In this document: one piece after another, positions 7,057-14,515 of the stretch | How the letters are laid out: the number at the start of each line of letters is the position of its first letter | Position numbering within the stretch: the stretch's first letter is position 1 | Assembly: GCA_937923325.1 (NCBI GenBank) | Contig: CAKZUQ010000046.1 | Location: forward strand, 1-15,852 | Source: an uncultured Bacteriovoracaceae bacterium | GTDB taxonomy: Bacteria; Bdellovibrionota; Bacteriovoracia; Bacteriovoracales; Bacteriovoracaceae | Length of the DNA stretch: 15,852 bases | Direction: 5' to 3' | Notes under the pieces: model-generated | Database searches by the model: none | Seen by the model: the letters and a program-made list of their open reading frames with translations, nothing else | Told to the model about the DNA's origin: nothing | Translations under genes and position numbers: made by a program

Positions 7057-7653
7057 TCAAATTTGATTAGTTTTTTTCAACAAGTCATATTTTTTCAAAA
7101 TTCTACTAATCGTGCTTCTAGAAACATTCAACTTTCTCGCAATTTCGACATTTTTGAATCCATCTTTTTTCAAATCTAAGACTTCTTCAACAGTGATCTT
7201 TTTAGGCCGACCAAGAGTTATCCCTTTTTTCCTAGCATTTTCGATACCTGACCGAACTCTTTCCCTGATCATCGAAACCTCAAACTCAGAAAACGCAGAA
7301 ATAACATGCATCATCATACGGCCAGAGCTAGTAGTTAAATCGATTTGATCCTTAATAGAAACGAAGACGACATCCCTCTCTTCAAATTCCTGTAACAAAA
7401 GAAGAAGATTTTTTAAGCTACGAAATAGTCGGTCAATTTTCCAAGTTATAACAATGTCTATTCTTCCTTCTCTGATATCCTTTAACATCCTCTTGAGTTC
7501 AGCTCTATTCTCTGTGGTTCCAGATTTTTTATCTTCGTAAAACTCGACTGAATTATCCCAACCTCTCCTTTTACAGTAATCTGTAATATCCCTAGTTTGA
7601 ATTTCAGTGCTTTGGTCTGTAGTACTCACCCTTGTGTATGCTGCGACTTTCAT
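7057..7653 (-). CDS. Small serine recombinase (resolvase/DNA invertase family)
   Basis: 198 residues, the full length usual for Tn3-type resolvases and Pin/Hin invertases. The catalytic domain starts MKVAAYTRVSTTDQ with R8 and nucleophile S10. D74, R75 and R78 (KIDRLFRS) form the second catalytic cluster. SAFSEFEVSMIRERVRSGIE is the long E helix, followed by ARKKGITLGRPKK. A C-terminal HTH (about 155-190, FKNVEIARKLNVSRSTISRI) binds the crossover-site arms. All key residues are present, so it is probably active. AGGAGG lies three bases before ATG 7653. It stands alone, next to transposase remnants rather than an obvious Tn3 transposase, so it may serve the neighbouring element as multimer resolvase or be left from a lost transposon. 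Confidence 0.9.
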   Translation of the reverse strand: MKVAAYTRVSTTDQSTEIQTRDITDYCKRRGWDNSVEFYEDKKSGTTENRAELKRMLKDIREGRIDIVITWKIDRLFRSLKNLLLLLQEFEERDVVFVSIKDQIDLTTSSGRMMMHVISAFSEFEVSMIRERVRSGIENARKKGITLGRPKKITVEEVLDLKKDGFKNVEIARKLNVSRSTISRILKKYDLLKKTNQI

Positions 7654-7715
7654 AATCCTCCTGTTTCAAAAAAGGTATTAATAAAACGTAGCATCCACGA
7701 ATTCTTAGCTGTAAT

Positions 7716-8174
7716 TTAATTTTCTTTTTTAAGCTTATTTTTAATAAAATAGTAGTACGGCCGGCTGACCTCCAGACTATATAAGGCAACCTCTTCAACT
7801 TTATCTTCTGAATATTTCTCAGCAAGATAAAATAGCGCCTCTATCGTTCTATAAGCTAAATATGGATGCTTTTTGGACTTAATAATCATTCGAACTACAC
7901 CCATTGTATATGGACCAATAAGTGCTGCCGTATATAAGATCTCCTCAACTGAGTTCTCAACTATCTCTGGCAAGCAGATATAGTCCTCTAGGTATATTGT
8001 GGTAACTTTCTTTTCAATTTTTCTACAATAGCTATCACCTATAATCTTTAAACAATTATCTGTTTCAATTATTGAAACTCTGTCCCCTCGAAATATTGAA
8101 GGAAATGAATATCGACGTTTTTTGTATTGAATAATAGAACTAGAATCAATCTTTCTAGTGACTTCTATGAACAT
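7716..8174 (-). pseudogene. IS21 IstA-like transposase, isolated C-terminal part
   Basis: 152 residues. The first part (YKKRRYSFPSIFRGDRVSII) matches the small beta-barrel after the catalytic core of IS21-family IstA transposases. The last part (AYRTIEALFYLAEKYSEDKVEEVALYSLE, ending YYYFIKNKLKK) matches the C-terminal helical tail, which usually reads 'yR-c-giL-La-kyg--rle-A---A' and ends 's-y-siK-iL'. The DDE catalytic core and N-terminal HTH, some 350 residues, are missing: an in-frame stop lies directly before the ATG at 8174, and upstream DNA belongs to another gene. No IstB helper ATPase is present. It is most likely a decayed remnant. Because the frame is still clean for 152 codons, a re-used DNA-binding fragment is a less likely alternative. 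Confidence 0.6.
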
Positions 8175-8209
8175 TCGTTACGATATTCACCTAAAAGTAT
8201 AATGGAAAT

Positions 8210-8632
8210 CTAAATAGTCTTTTTGGAAAAGAATGATCTTGGAATGTTAACCGTTATTGATTGAGGAACAATAATTCTGCCTAATGTCCTACTTCGTGGT
8301 TTTGTTGGCGCAGTTATTCCAACAGGTTTAATGATCTTACGTTGAACCTTGATTTCATTTTGAAAAAGTAGAATTTTCCCTTCACTATCTCTGGCCACAC
8401 CATCTTGAATTTGAGCAAGAAAGTCTTTATTTAACGTCCAAATATTATTTCCGTGAATGAATGCTACTTTCTTCTTTTTAATATCGAAAAGCCAGTTTTT
8501 ATACTCCCAAAGGATTGGCTCTCCATGTCTATCATACCAAACCGTAACGTCATCTTTTGAAGACTCACAAACTATATTTTCAATAATTGTATTTAAAGAG
8601 TGAACAGAACCCTCATCAATTTCATATAACAT
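8210..8632 (-). CDS. '4-fold beta flower'-like protein
   Basis: 140 residues. About 30-92 contain four similar short beta repeats: VTVWYDRHGEPILWEY, NWLFDIKKKKVAFIHG, NNIWTLNKDFLAQIQDG and VARDSEGKILLFQ. Each runs as a 'strand, D/N-x-G-x-P/K, strand' unit. This is the pattern of the protein family named '4-fold beta flower', whose biochemical role is unknown. The C-terminal part (KPRSRTLGRIIVPQS) is basic and probably unstructured. ATG at 8632 has only a weak AAG site. It sits among mobile-element remnants with no obvious partner. The family assignment is from pattern memory. Confidence 0.6.
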   Translation of the reverse strand: MLYEIDEGSVHSLNTIIENIVCESSKDDVTVWYDRHGEPILWEYKNWLFDIKKKKVAFIHGNNIWTLNKDFLAQIQDGVARDSEGKILLFQNEIKVQRKIIKPVGITAPTKPRSRTLGRIIVPQSITVNIPRSFFSKKTI

Positions 8633-8688
8633 AACTTGATTCTACCACTTAGATAGATAGGAATAAACACTTATCCAACATACTGACT

Positions 8689-9240
8689 TTACTGCGACTC
8701 TATTACGAGTTCTTTATAAATCGGTGATTTTTTGTTCCAAATAATTGTGTCTTTTCTTAAAAAAATAATTGGTGGCCCAACTGAAATTTCAACTAGTCTA
8801 TTTGCTAGTTTTTGAAGTCGTGAAAGGTACTTACCAGACTTTTTTCCCTTCGCTTCTAAAAACTCTCTTATTTTACCAATTCCCTTAGCTAACTCTTCAA
8901 AGCTGAATGACTTAGCACCTGGCTTTAAGTATCTTCGAATCGTTTGTCGCCTTTTACCAAATAAGTCCTCTGCAGCTTTATAAAAGGTTTGCTTCCGCAA
9001 TTCTCTATTTAGGTTAATAATATCAATAATTAATTCTTGTTTTGATGACAGACTTGCCCTAGAGGTCTTCATGAAACATGGTTTCCTACCTCTTCTTTCA
9101 CACCGTCTATCAGCTATTTCGCTTCGAAATGTCTTACTACATTTCAAACATTTATATCTAAGTACATCAGAACTCGGTTTTATTTTATATCTTCCATGTT
9201 TTTTAAGTGACTTTGATCCACAATGTTTGCAAGTAATCAT
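8689..9240 (-). CDS. IS1/InsA-like zinc-ribbon protein, orphan
   Basis: 183 residues. The N-terminus is a zinc ribbon: C4/C7 (CKHCGSKSLKKHGRYK) and C31/C34 (LRYKCLKCSKTF), the arrangement of InsA and transposase-associated zinc-binding domains. A basic HTH-like segment follows (about 80-105, KQTFYKAAEDLFGKRRQTIR), then a helical region and a short C-terminus with no DDE signature. It could be a DNA-binding regulator derived from a transposase, or the first ORF of a decayed IS. ATG at 9240 must be the start because the ribbon begins at residue 4. A TATAAT box ends only seven bases upstream, which would make the transcript essentially leaderless. Confidence 0.6.
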   Translation of the reverse strand: MITCKHCGSKSLKKHGRYKIKPSSDVLRYKCLKCSKTFRSEIADRRCERRGRKPCFMKTSRASLSSKQELIIDIINLNRELRKQTFYKAAEDLFGKRRQTIRRYLKPGAKSFSFEELAKGIGKIREFLEAKGKKSGKYLSRLQKLANRLVEISVGPPIIFLRKDTIIWNKKSPIYKELVIESQ

Positions 9241-9246
9241 AAACTC

Positions 9247-9252
9247 ATTATA
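9247..9252 (-). promoter_or_regulatory. -10 box of the zinc-ribbon gene
   Basis: The minus strand reads TATAAT, exactly consensus, with only a poor -35 (GTGAAA) 17 bases upstream. A transcript from here would begin at or next to the ATG at 9240. Confidence 0.35.
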
Positions 9253-9281
9253 GTTGAGTTTTTACTTTTTTTCACTATTCA

Positions 9282-10295
9282 CTAAGATAATAGGTTTGTA
9301 TCAATCGGTGGTGGTAAGTTAGGATTCGAATGAGACAAAGTTCCTTGATAATAATCATCAATAAGGACTTGTTCATTAGCTTCAGGGTGTATATGTTTTC
9401 TGACTCTTAATATTTCATAGACTGTTTTTTCTTTATTAAGCTCTTTTGTAACTATTACTCTAAGGTCGACAAAAAGTGTATCTCCATCAAAAAAAGAATT
9501 TTTGTTTTCTTTTATTTTACTTATGAAGTCTGTATCAAGTACTGGTGCAGTAAATTGCAGTTCTCCATTTGCGAATCGGCATTTTTTAAATTCAAAATCT
9601 ATTGTTTTAACTTCTAAAAACGTTTTTTCAATATATTCTCTTGGTGCAAAGTCTGGTGTTTCATATTTATAAAAAACATCCACTTCAGCATTATCAACAA
9701 TACTTACAGCATTACCACCTTGCTTGAACTCAACAGAAGTTATCCCCGCAGATTTTACTGGCCTAGATAAAGTCTTAATCTGTTGTTTTATTTTTTTGCT
9801 TGAAGCTACTTTAAATAGTTTTTCATCTACAATAAGCTTTTTATCGTTTTCTAACTCTAGTTCGATCTCTCCAGTTTCCAAGCTTGAAATTTTGGTTACA
9901 CTTCTATTTTCTAAGAATCTTATGTATTGAATTAAATCACGAACTTTTTCAGAAATGGCTTCTTTTGGATATAGGCCTAAAAGCTCCAATAGTTGTGCTA
10001 AGGACAAGGCTCCAACTAATGTTTTATTCTCTCCTAGTGCTGTTAACCCTTGCTGGGCCATTGTTGTCAACTCAACAACAAAAAAGCCTTCCCAAGATCC
10101 CTTGTGTGCATCCGCGAAATCGACTTTAATTCTTGTATTAGGATTCAGAATTGAATTTGCCTCTGAAATCAAAGTAGCAAAGGCTCCTATTGATTTGCTG
10201 ATCTCTAGGGCATCAACCCTGCCATCAACAATCCCTTCGCCAGCGTAGCGCAGTGATAAGTATTCACTCTCTGAATTGTGCATTATGTCTTTCAT
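9282..10295 (-). CDS. Unknown 337-residue protein next to the MBL cassette
   Basis: 337 residues, function not known. The N-terminal block (YLSLRYAGEGIVDGRVDALEI, then IGAFATLISEANSILNP, then DFADAHKGSWEGFFVVEL) resembles uncharacterised bacterial proteins that begin with 'lrYdGg...g.mda.dla.al...' and a 'gSfe' strand. No enzyme motif was seen. A moderately hydrophobic helix lies at about 90-110 (VGALSLAQLLELLGLYP). The C-terminal half alternates beta-strand-like segments and ends in a proline-rich tail (NPNLPPPIDTN). ATG at 10295 follows a TATACT box directly. If that box is used, the real start is probably the second ATG, residue 5 (10283). It lies 158 bp downstream of the MBL gene and may be transcribed separately from it. 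Confidence 0.7.
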   Translation of the reverse strand: MKDIMHNSESEYLSLRYAGEGIVDGRVDALEISKSIGAFATLISEANSILNPNTRIKVDFADAHKGSWEGFFVVELTTMAQQGLTALGENKTLVGALSLAQLLELLGLYPKEAISEKVRDLIQYIRFLENRSVTKISSLETGEIELELENDKKLIVDEKLFKVASSKKIKQQIKTLSRPVKSAGITSVEFKQGGNAVSIVDNAEVDVFYKYETPDFAPREYIEKTFLEVKTIDFEFKKCRFANGELQFTAPVLDTDFISKIKENKNSFFDGDTLFVDLRVIVTKELNKEKTVYEILRVRKHIHPEANEQVLIDDYYQGTLSHSNPNLPPPIDTNLLS

Positions 10296-10326
10296 AGTAT
10301 ATTCATATAGAATGACTCAGTGTCAA
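10296..10326 (-). promoter_or_regulatory. Promoter of the 337-residue gene
   Basis: The minus strand has TTGACA (10326-10321) and TATACT (10301-10296), both near-perfect hexamers but with a long 19-base spacer. The -10 touches the annotated ATG, so transcription would start inside the first codons and favour the ATG at 10283. Overlapping TGAC/GTCA and AATGACT/AGTCATT inverted repeats (10311-10339) could be a repressor site. Confidence 0.4.
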
Positions 10327-10346
10327 AAGTAAAGTCATTGAACCAT

Positions 10347-10367
10347 AAAAAACTAAGCTTTCTGCTT
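10347..10367 (-). terminator. Weak terminator after the MBL gene
   Basis: On the minus strand a four-base-pair AAGC/GCTT stem is followed by AG and six T. The stem is short, so efficiency is doubtful. Its position in the gap after the cassette is right for a terminator. Confidence 0.3.
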
Positions 10368-10453
10368 TTAAAGTGGTTAAGCTACTGAATATTCGATTTA
10401 TTATTTTAGATTAAATTTTCTTAATAAATAGAAAGTCTACTGCAATTGGTAAT

Positions 10454-11443
10454 CTATGCTACTTTAAAGCAGCCAACAAAATTTAAGCTAGGATTAATAC
10501 TGTAAGAAAGATATTTATCTCCATCGGTATCCTTTTCAACAGATTTAACAATCCCCCCTGTAATAGCTATATTTCGATGTATCATACTATAGGTATCAAT
10601 CTCTGGTAGATCATGATTTTCATGTCTCGTAATAGCAACATTGCATGTTTTTTTTTGGTTTGAAATTAGTTTCCAAAATTTCTCTAAGTTCCCATTGGGT
10701 GAACCATGGTGAGATGCTTTAATAAAATCTATTGGAAGTTCCTTTTCTATCTCAGGAATCATTAACTCTAAAACATCGTTAGTTGCATCAGCTAAAAATA
10801 ACAATTTATATTGATCATTAATTATAAAAAAGTTTACCTGTGAAAAAGTATTAGGATTTTCGTTTTTATGCTCAATTAAATCAATATTTATATTTCCATT
10901 TTTTGCTTTAATTTTAAGCTCTTCAATATAATCCCCATACAGATGTGAAAATGGAGCCATAACAACCATTTCAACTTTCAAATTTGCTGACTGATGCACT
11001 AGCAGCTTACTAGAGAATGGCTGATACAAAGCTTTAGCATAATTACCTTGCAAGCTTGATCTTGCCTCTTTTCTGAACTTAGCATATTTTTTAAACCTGC
11101 GAAGCTTTGTTGTTAAAATCTCGCTTACAGGCTCCTCATCACTTTTATATGCTTTTTTTAATACATCTATTACTTTAATAATGTATTTGTATCCTTCGTC
11201 TTGATAATCATAGACACATTTGACATCAAATTCATCCCAAATTGAGTGAACACCATTATAGTGGTCATCATGAGGATGAGTAACGATTAATAAATCAATT
11301 TCATTTATTTCTAGTTTATTTAGGTATTTTTTTACTGGGTTCTCACCAGAGTATTCAAAAGAATCAATAACACAGGTCCATTCTCCCTCTTGGTGTAATA
11401 CAATAGCCTCTCCGTTATGACTTCCGAAAACTTCGATTTTCAA
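10454..11443 (-). CDS. Metallo-beta-lactamase-fold hydrolase, ComEC-type
   Basis: 329 residues. The metal-binding motif is THPHDDHYNG (H56, H58, D60, H61). A second ligand region follows at LLFLADATND (D219), and KASHHGSPNG (H245/H246) closes the site. The order FSQVNFFII, LLFLADAT, KASHHGS is characteristic of the MBL domain found in ComEC/Rec2 and stand-alone relatives, many of which act on nucleic acids or nucleotides. There is no signal peptide or membrane segment, so it should be cytoplasmic. The start is TTG at 11443, whose TTGA overlaps the TGA of the preceding gene, with GGAG seven bases upstream. Synthesis is thus coupled to the 175-residue protein. The middle (about 100-150) is a basic insertion. 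The substrate is unknown; a nuclease or nucleotide hydrolase in a defence-like cassette is my inference. Confidence 0.8.
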   Translation of the reverse strand: MKIEVFGSHNGEAIVLHQEGEWTCVIDSFEYSGENPVKKYLNKLEINEIDLLIVTHPHDDHYNGVHSIWDEFDVKCVYDYQDEGYKYIIKVIDVLKKAYKSDEEPVSEILTTKLRRFKKYAKFRKEARSSLQGNYAKALYQPFSSKLLVHQSANLKVEMVVMAPFSHLYGDYIEELKIKAKNGNINIDLIEHKNENPNTFSQVNFFIINDQYKLLFLADATNDVLELMIPEIEKELPIDFIKASHHGSPNGNLEKFWKLISNQKKTCNVAITRHENHDLPEIDTYSMIHRNIAITGGIVKSVEKDTDGDKYLSYSINPSLNFVGCFKVA

Positions 11444-11967
11444 TCAACAGCTCCATCAAGAAGCTTACTTAGCTCATCATCTAAGCTCTCTGCTTCCTCT
11501 TCAGTTAACTTCCTAGAAGGTACAGCATATATTACTAATCTTTCTTTTGTTTTCGAGTACCTTCGTACTTCAAATAGATACTCTACTCCAACCTTTCCAA
11601 ATAGTTCCTCATTAACGACCTCACAATCTTTTATTAAAAACTCTGTAGCTGGTTTTGGCCAATTCACAATCACATACAAACCGTTTTTCTTAAATTTGAT
11701 TGAATTAATTACTTCAGAGTGAGCAGTTACTCCCATCAACTTTTCTTTAAAATCTTCTTTTCTTGCAACCTTATATGTTTTTTTATTATTAGTAAGTTCT
11801 TCGAACCACATATCACTCCACTTATAGTCCTCACTGTAAATGGGAATAGAATCTAGTTCATTTTCTAAGTACACATCTTCGATCTGTCGATTATTCTTAT
11901 CTTCAGTAATTTCATCCCAATCTGAGCAGACCGTTAAGGGTGCTATGGCTTCAGGTTTTAAACTCAT
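11440..11967 (-). CDS. Unknown 175-residue middle gene of the MBL cassette
   Basis: Not recognised. The protein is acidic at both ends (a C-terminal LTEEEAESLDDELSKLLDG tail) with a more beta-rich centre (NGLYVIVNWP, VEYLFEVRRYSKTKERLVIYAVP). No cysteines beyond one near the N-terminus and one in the centre, no membrane segment and no catalytic motif were seen. ATG at 11967 has AAGGA five bases upstream and follows the TIGR04255-type gene by nine bases. Its end overlaps the MBL start. This tight packing suggests the three proteins are made in fixed ratio, and it may be an adaptor or inhibitor of the MBL enzyme; inference only. Confidence 0.7.
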   Translation of the reverse strand: MSLKPEAIAPLTVCSDWDEITEDKNNRQIEDVYLENELDSIPIYSEDYKWSDMWFEELTNNKKTYKVARKEDFKEKLMGVTAHSEVINSIKFKKNGLYVIVNWPKPATEFLIKDCEVVNEELFGKVGVEYLFEVRRYSKTKERLVIYAVPSRKLTEEEAESLDDELSKLLDGAVD

Positions 11968-11976
11968 AAATTCCTT

Positions 11977-12792
11977 TTAACTTGCTTTAAGTGACTCAAA
12001 AAAATCTTTGTTTAATGAAATATAGAATATTTCCCACAAGATTTCATTCATCGAAAGTATATTTTCATCAATTTTGTCTATTGTTATATTTTCATCACTA
12101 AAAATATCAAAATCTAAGAAATAAAAAGACGAAGTTTGACCAGATTTGTAGCCAAACTGAATTATCGACTTGTAGTTTTCATTTGGAATACTTACTATTT
12201 CTCGAGAAACGTAATCAGCTAATGAATCACTATTCTTTGTTAGAGATGTAAGGGAAGGCAAAAAACTTTTCTCCAGTTTTTGAGAAATAGAATCCAAATT
12301 AAACTTTTCAAATTCAAGTTTATTTATTTTTCTTATTTTTAAACGATCAATTACTCTGACGTTTATTAACTTATTGATTTCAATCCATATTTCATTAAAA
12401 CTTTTAAGAAACTCAGTAAATCCTTTATACGAATCTCTTCTATTTACAGAATAAACTAATGAGAATGCTGTCAACTCACAACTAATGTCTCCATCTAAAC
12501 TTGAGAAGACATGAATTGGTGATTCAGGCCCAGCCTTGAATGTTGGAGAAGAAGAGTCTTTAAAATCGATATTAAAGCTTTGGCCTTTTATAACTTTATA
12601 CATTGGCATAGCAGAAGAGAATAAATCTTTAATTTCTTTTAAAAGTCCTGGGTTTAAAGCTGTAACTAGTCTTCCATTACTTTCTGAACCTAACTCAAAA
12701 ACAAAAGGAAATCTAACTTCCATTAGGACTCTATTAAGTAAATGATTTTCTATGTTTGTTTTCTCAGGAACTTCATCAATAAATTTACCCAT
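11977..12792 (-). CDS. TIGR04255-family protein
   Basis: 271 residues. The pattern fits TIGR04255, a sporadically distributed family of unknown function. It shows an N-terminal 'L-n-ev-F-f' strand (LLNRVLMEVRFPFVFELG), a central HVFSSLDGDISCELTAFSLVYSV (the family's 'f-s-dg---l-lt---l'), then YKGFTEFLKSFNEIWIEINK, and VRVIDRLKIRKINKLEF, equivalent to the conserved 'v-RiglRyiN'. No catalytic residues are known for the family. It is first in the three-gene cassette, with GAGG four bases before ATG 12792 and a TATAAT box just upstream. In other genomes this family is met beside restriction, toxin-like or other accessory genes, which is why I read the cassette as defence-like; the family call itself is by memory of the pattern. 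Confidence 0.65.
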   Translation of the reverse strand: MGKFIDEVPEKTNIENHLLNRVLMEVRFPFVFELGSESNGRLVTALNPGLLKEIKDLFSSAMPMYKVIKGQSFNIDFKDSSSPTFKAGPESPIHVFSSLDGDISCELTAFSLVYSVNRRDSYKGFTEFLKSFNEIWIEINKLINVRVIDRLKIRKINKLEFEKFNLDSISQKLEKSFLPSLTSLTKNSDSLADYVSREIVSIPNENYKSIIQFGYKSGQTSSFYFLDFDIFSDENITIDKIDENILSMNEILWEIFYISLNKDFFESLKAS

Positions 12793-12806
12793 AACACCTC
12801 TATATA

Positions 12807-12812
12807 ATTATA
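12807..12812 (-). promoter_or_regulatory. -10 box of the TIGR04255/MBL cassette
   Basis: The minus strand reads TATAAT, 14 bases before the ATG, with a weak TTGTTT 15 bases further upstream as -35. The transcript would have a very short leader that just includes the GAGG ribosome site. Confidence 0.35.
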
Positions 12813-12939
12813 CATAAAGTTTTTAATAAACAAATGGAGCAAGTTTAGATAATTTGCACATTATTGACTGAGTAAAGTGATATTGTATTTAATTTCAAAA
12901 ATAATAGATAAATAATATCTGTAGTATAACACCTTGAAA

Positions 12940-12957
12940 AATATCAAATTTGATATT
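12940..12957. promoter_or_regulatory. Perfect 18-bp palindrome upstream of the cassette
   Basis: AATATCAAATTTGATATT is a perfect palindrome with no spacer, so it suits a dimeric DNA-binding protein, not a hairpin. It lies about 150 bp upstream of the TIGR04255-type gene and 32 bp after the end of the ABC operon. It could be an operator of the cassette. An AT-only chance origin is less likely because of the TCAAATTTGA core but not excluded. Confidence 0.45.
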
Positions 12958-12988
12958 ACGGAAGCATAATAGGCAACTATATCTCTCG

Positions 12989-13189
12989 CTAATTAAAAAA
13001 TTCTATAACTTTTTCAAGAATTGCACTTTTAAACTTAAATAATACAAATATACCAGCCACAGGAATAAGAATTAACTCAGGAGCTTCAACAAAGACCCTC
13101 AGAATAAAACGAAAGAAGGTATGAACAAAACTTAATTTCTTCGGTATCTTACTCTCTTTCTCTACTTCACTTAGCTTTTCATCTTCCAT
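12989..13189 (-). CDS. Small single-pass membrane protein of the ABC operon
   Basis: 66 residues. It has a charged N-terminal half (MEDEKLSEVEKESKIPKK), an amphipathic stretch (LSFVHTFFRFILRVF) and one clear membrane segment (about 36-52, APELILIPVAGIFVLFKF). It lies 15 bases after the permease stop, in the same direction, so it is probably co-transcribed and could be a small subunit of the transporter. The ribosome site is weak (AAAGA). No family recognised. Confidence 0.65.
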   Translation of the reverse strand: MEDEKLSEVEKESKIPKKLSFVHTFFRFILRVFVEAPELILIPVAGIFVLFKFKSAILEKVIEFFN

Positions 13190-13204
13190 ATTTCTTTATA
13201 GAGG

Positions 13205-14515
13205 TTATTTCTTATTCAAATAAGACTTTAACTCTTCTGGCTCTTTCTTCTCAAAACATCTTTCAACTAAGGATTTGTCCAAGTTTTCTTTATGTGGTTT
13301 CAATACCTCCCACCATTTATCCTTATCAATATGGTGGAATGTCATTTCAAGTGCTAGATATTGCGGAAACACTTTTTTCATATTAAAAAACTTGTTTATA
13401 GTCTCTAAGTCGGAATAATTATTTTTAATGATAATTTTATGAAGTTTATGAACGATTTGTTCCTTTAACCTTTTATCTCCAGCTAATTCAATGAACTTAT
13501 CCAAGAGATAAAAGTAGGCATCTCGTGGTAAAGGTCTATTACGATCCTCTACCTCATCAAGAAGGTGAACATACATTTTATTTTTAAATGCATGGTTTAC
13601 AACTGAATCAAAATTCAAATATTCAAAGTTAAGATCTACAAACTCACCAAAAGTATCTTTATTAGTACTTAAAAGTAATAACTCTAAATCCTTACTTGAT
13701 AGTTTAGGAGAGAATAGATTTAAATAATTCACATACTCAACTCTTACTCCTGTCTCAACAGTTTCATCTTTGACTGTATTTCTTATATCAAATAGATGGA
13801 TTAAACTAATTACTGCATAAATTGAAGTGCAGATGTAAAAGATTTTAAACAACTTCTTTTTTCTCCACAAAATAAACTCTTCAGAGAAACTAGCTATACC
13901 CATCCCTATTATGAATATCATCATAAATGCAAATACAAAGTAAAATGAATCTCCTAAAAGACGGATTAGTAATAAAACAACTGCAATTATGATCATTACA
14001 GCCAAGAATATCAAAAATTGTTTTAATTTAGAGTGCTTACCAAGAGGGTTTGGCTGTTGTTGTGGAACAAACTGCTTTCTTCTAATCAACGTCGTAATAT
14101 AAAGTATCCCAAATGGGATTATAAAGTAACCTAGGTGTCCCCAGTAGGTATTTCCCGACTCTTCCAATACAAAAACTTTCGAAATATCACTCTCAATATA
14201 CTTATAGAAAAGTATTGGCACTGCAGCTAACGAAAACTTCAGAGGTTGATACAAGAAATGAAAAGTAATTAATTTTTTCCTTGAACAATAATTATTTATC
14301 ATCCATTTAATATTATTTACAAATGGATCTAAGATATAGAGTAAAAGAAACGGAGATATAACTGCGGCAACAGCAAACGCTCCTGTAACAAGCTGTAACA
14401 GACCTGTTATTTCACCTCTGTTAAGAGAAAGGAAAATAGCAAATACTAAGTGGCCAATAACATAGTACATCCAGTTTTGAAGAAAGGGATATAAAAATAG
14501 CTTCCTAAGCATCAT
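13205..14515 (-). CDS. ABC transporter membrane subunit with soluble C-terminal domain
   Basis: 436 residues. About seven hydrophobic segments fill the first 245 residues (near 12-31, 39-62, 88-105, 127-143, 168-190, 193-212, 226-245). About 190 soluble, helical residues follow (LLLSTNKDTFGEFVDLNFEYLNF ...) and may form a cytoplasmic repeat-like domain. No exact family recognised. The call rests on the coupled ATPase gene and topology. ATG at 14515 lies inside the end of the ATPase gene (11-base overlap) behind a strong GGAGG, so the two are translated together. Half-size permeases of this type usually work as a dimer with two ATPase subunits. The cargo is unknown; export of a peptide, lipid or toxin, or self-protection, are all open. 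Confidence 0.7.
   Translation of the reverse strand: MMLRKLFLYPFLQNWMYYVIGHLVFAIFLSLNRGEITGLLQLVTGAFAVAAVISPFLLLYILDPFVNNIKWMINNYCSRKKLITFHFLYQPLKFSLAAVPILFYKYIESDISKVFVLEESGNTYWGHLGYFIIPFGILYITTLIRRKQFVPQQQPNPLGKHSKLKQFLIFLAVMIIIAVVLLLIRLLGDSFYFVFAFMMIFIIGMGIASFSEEFILWRKKKLFKIFYICTSIYAVISLIHLFDIRNTVKDETVETGVRVEYVNYLNLFSPKLSSKDLELLLLSTNKDTFGEFVDLNFEYLNFDSVVNHAFKNKMYVHLLDEVEDRNRPLPRDAYFYLLDKFIELAGDKRLKEQIVHKLHKIIIKNNYSDLETINKFFNMKKVFPQYLALEMTFHHIDKDKWWEVLKPHKENLDKSLVERCFEKKEPEELKSYLNKK

Noticed and set aside
7604..7825. A 73-codon minus-strand frame across the resolvase/IstA-like junction
   Set aside because: It overlaps two better-supported frames and its peptide is basic with no family pattern; a shadow.
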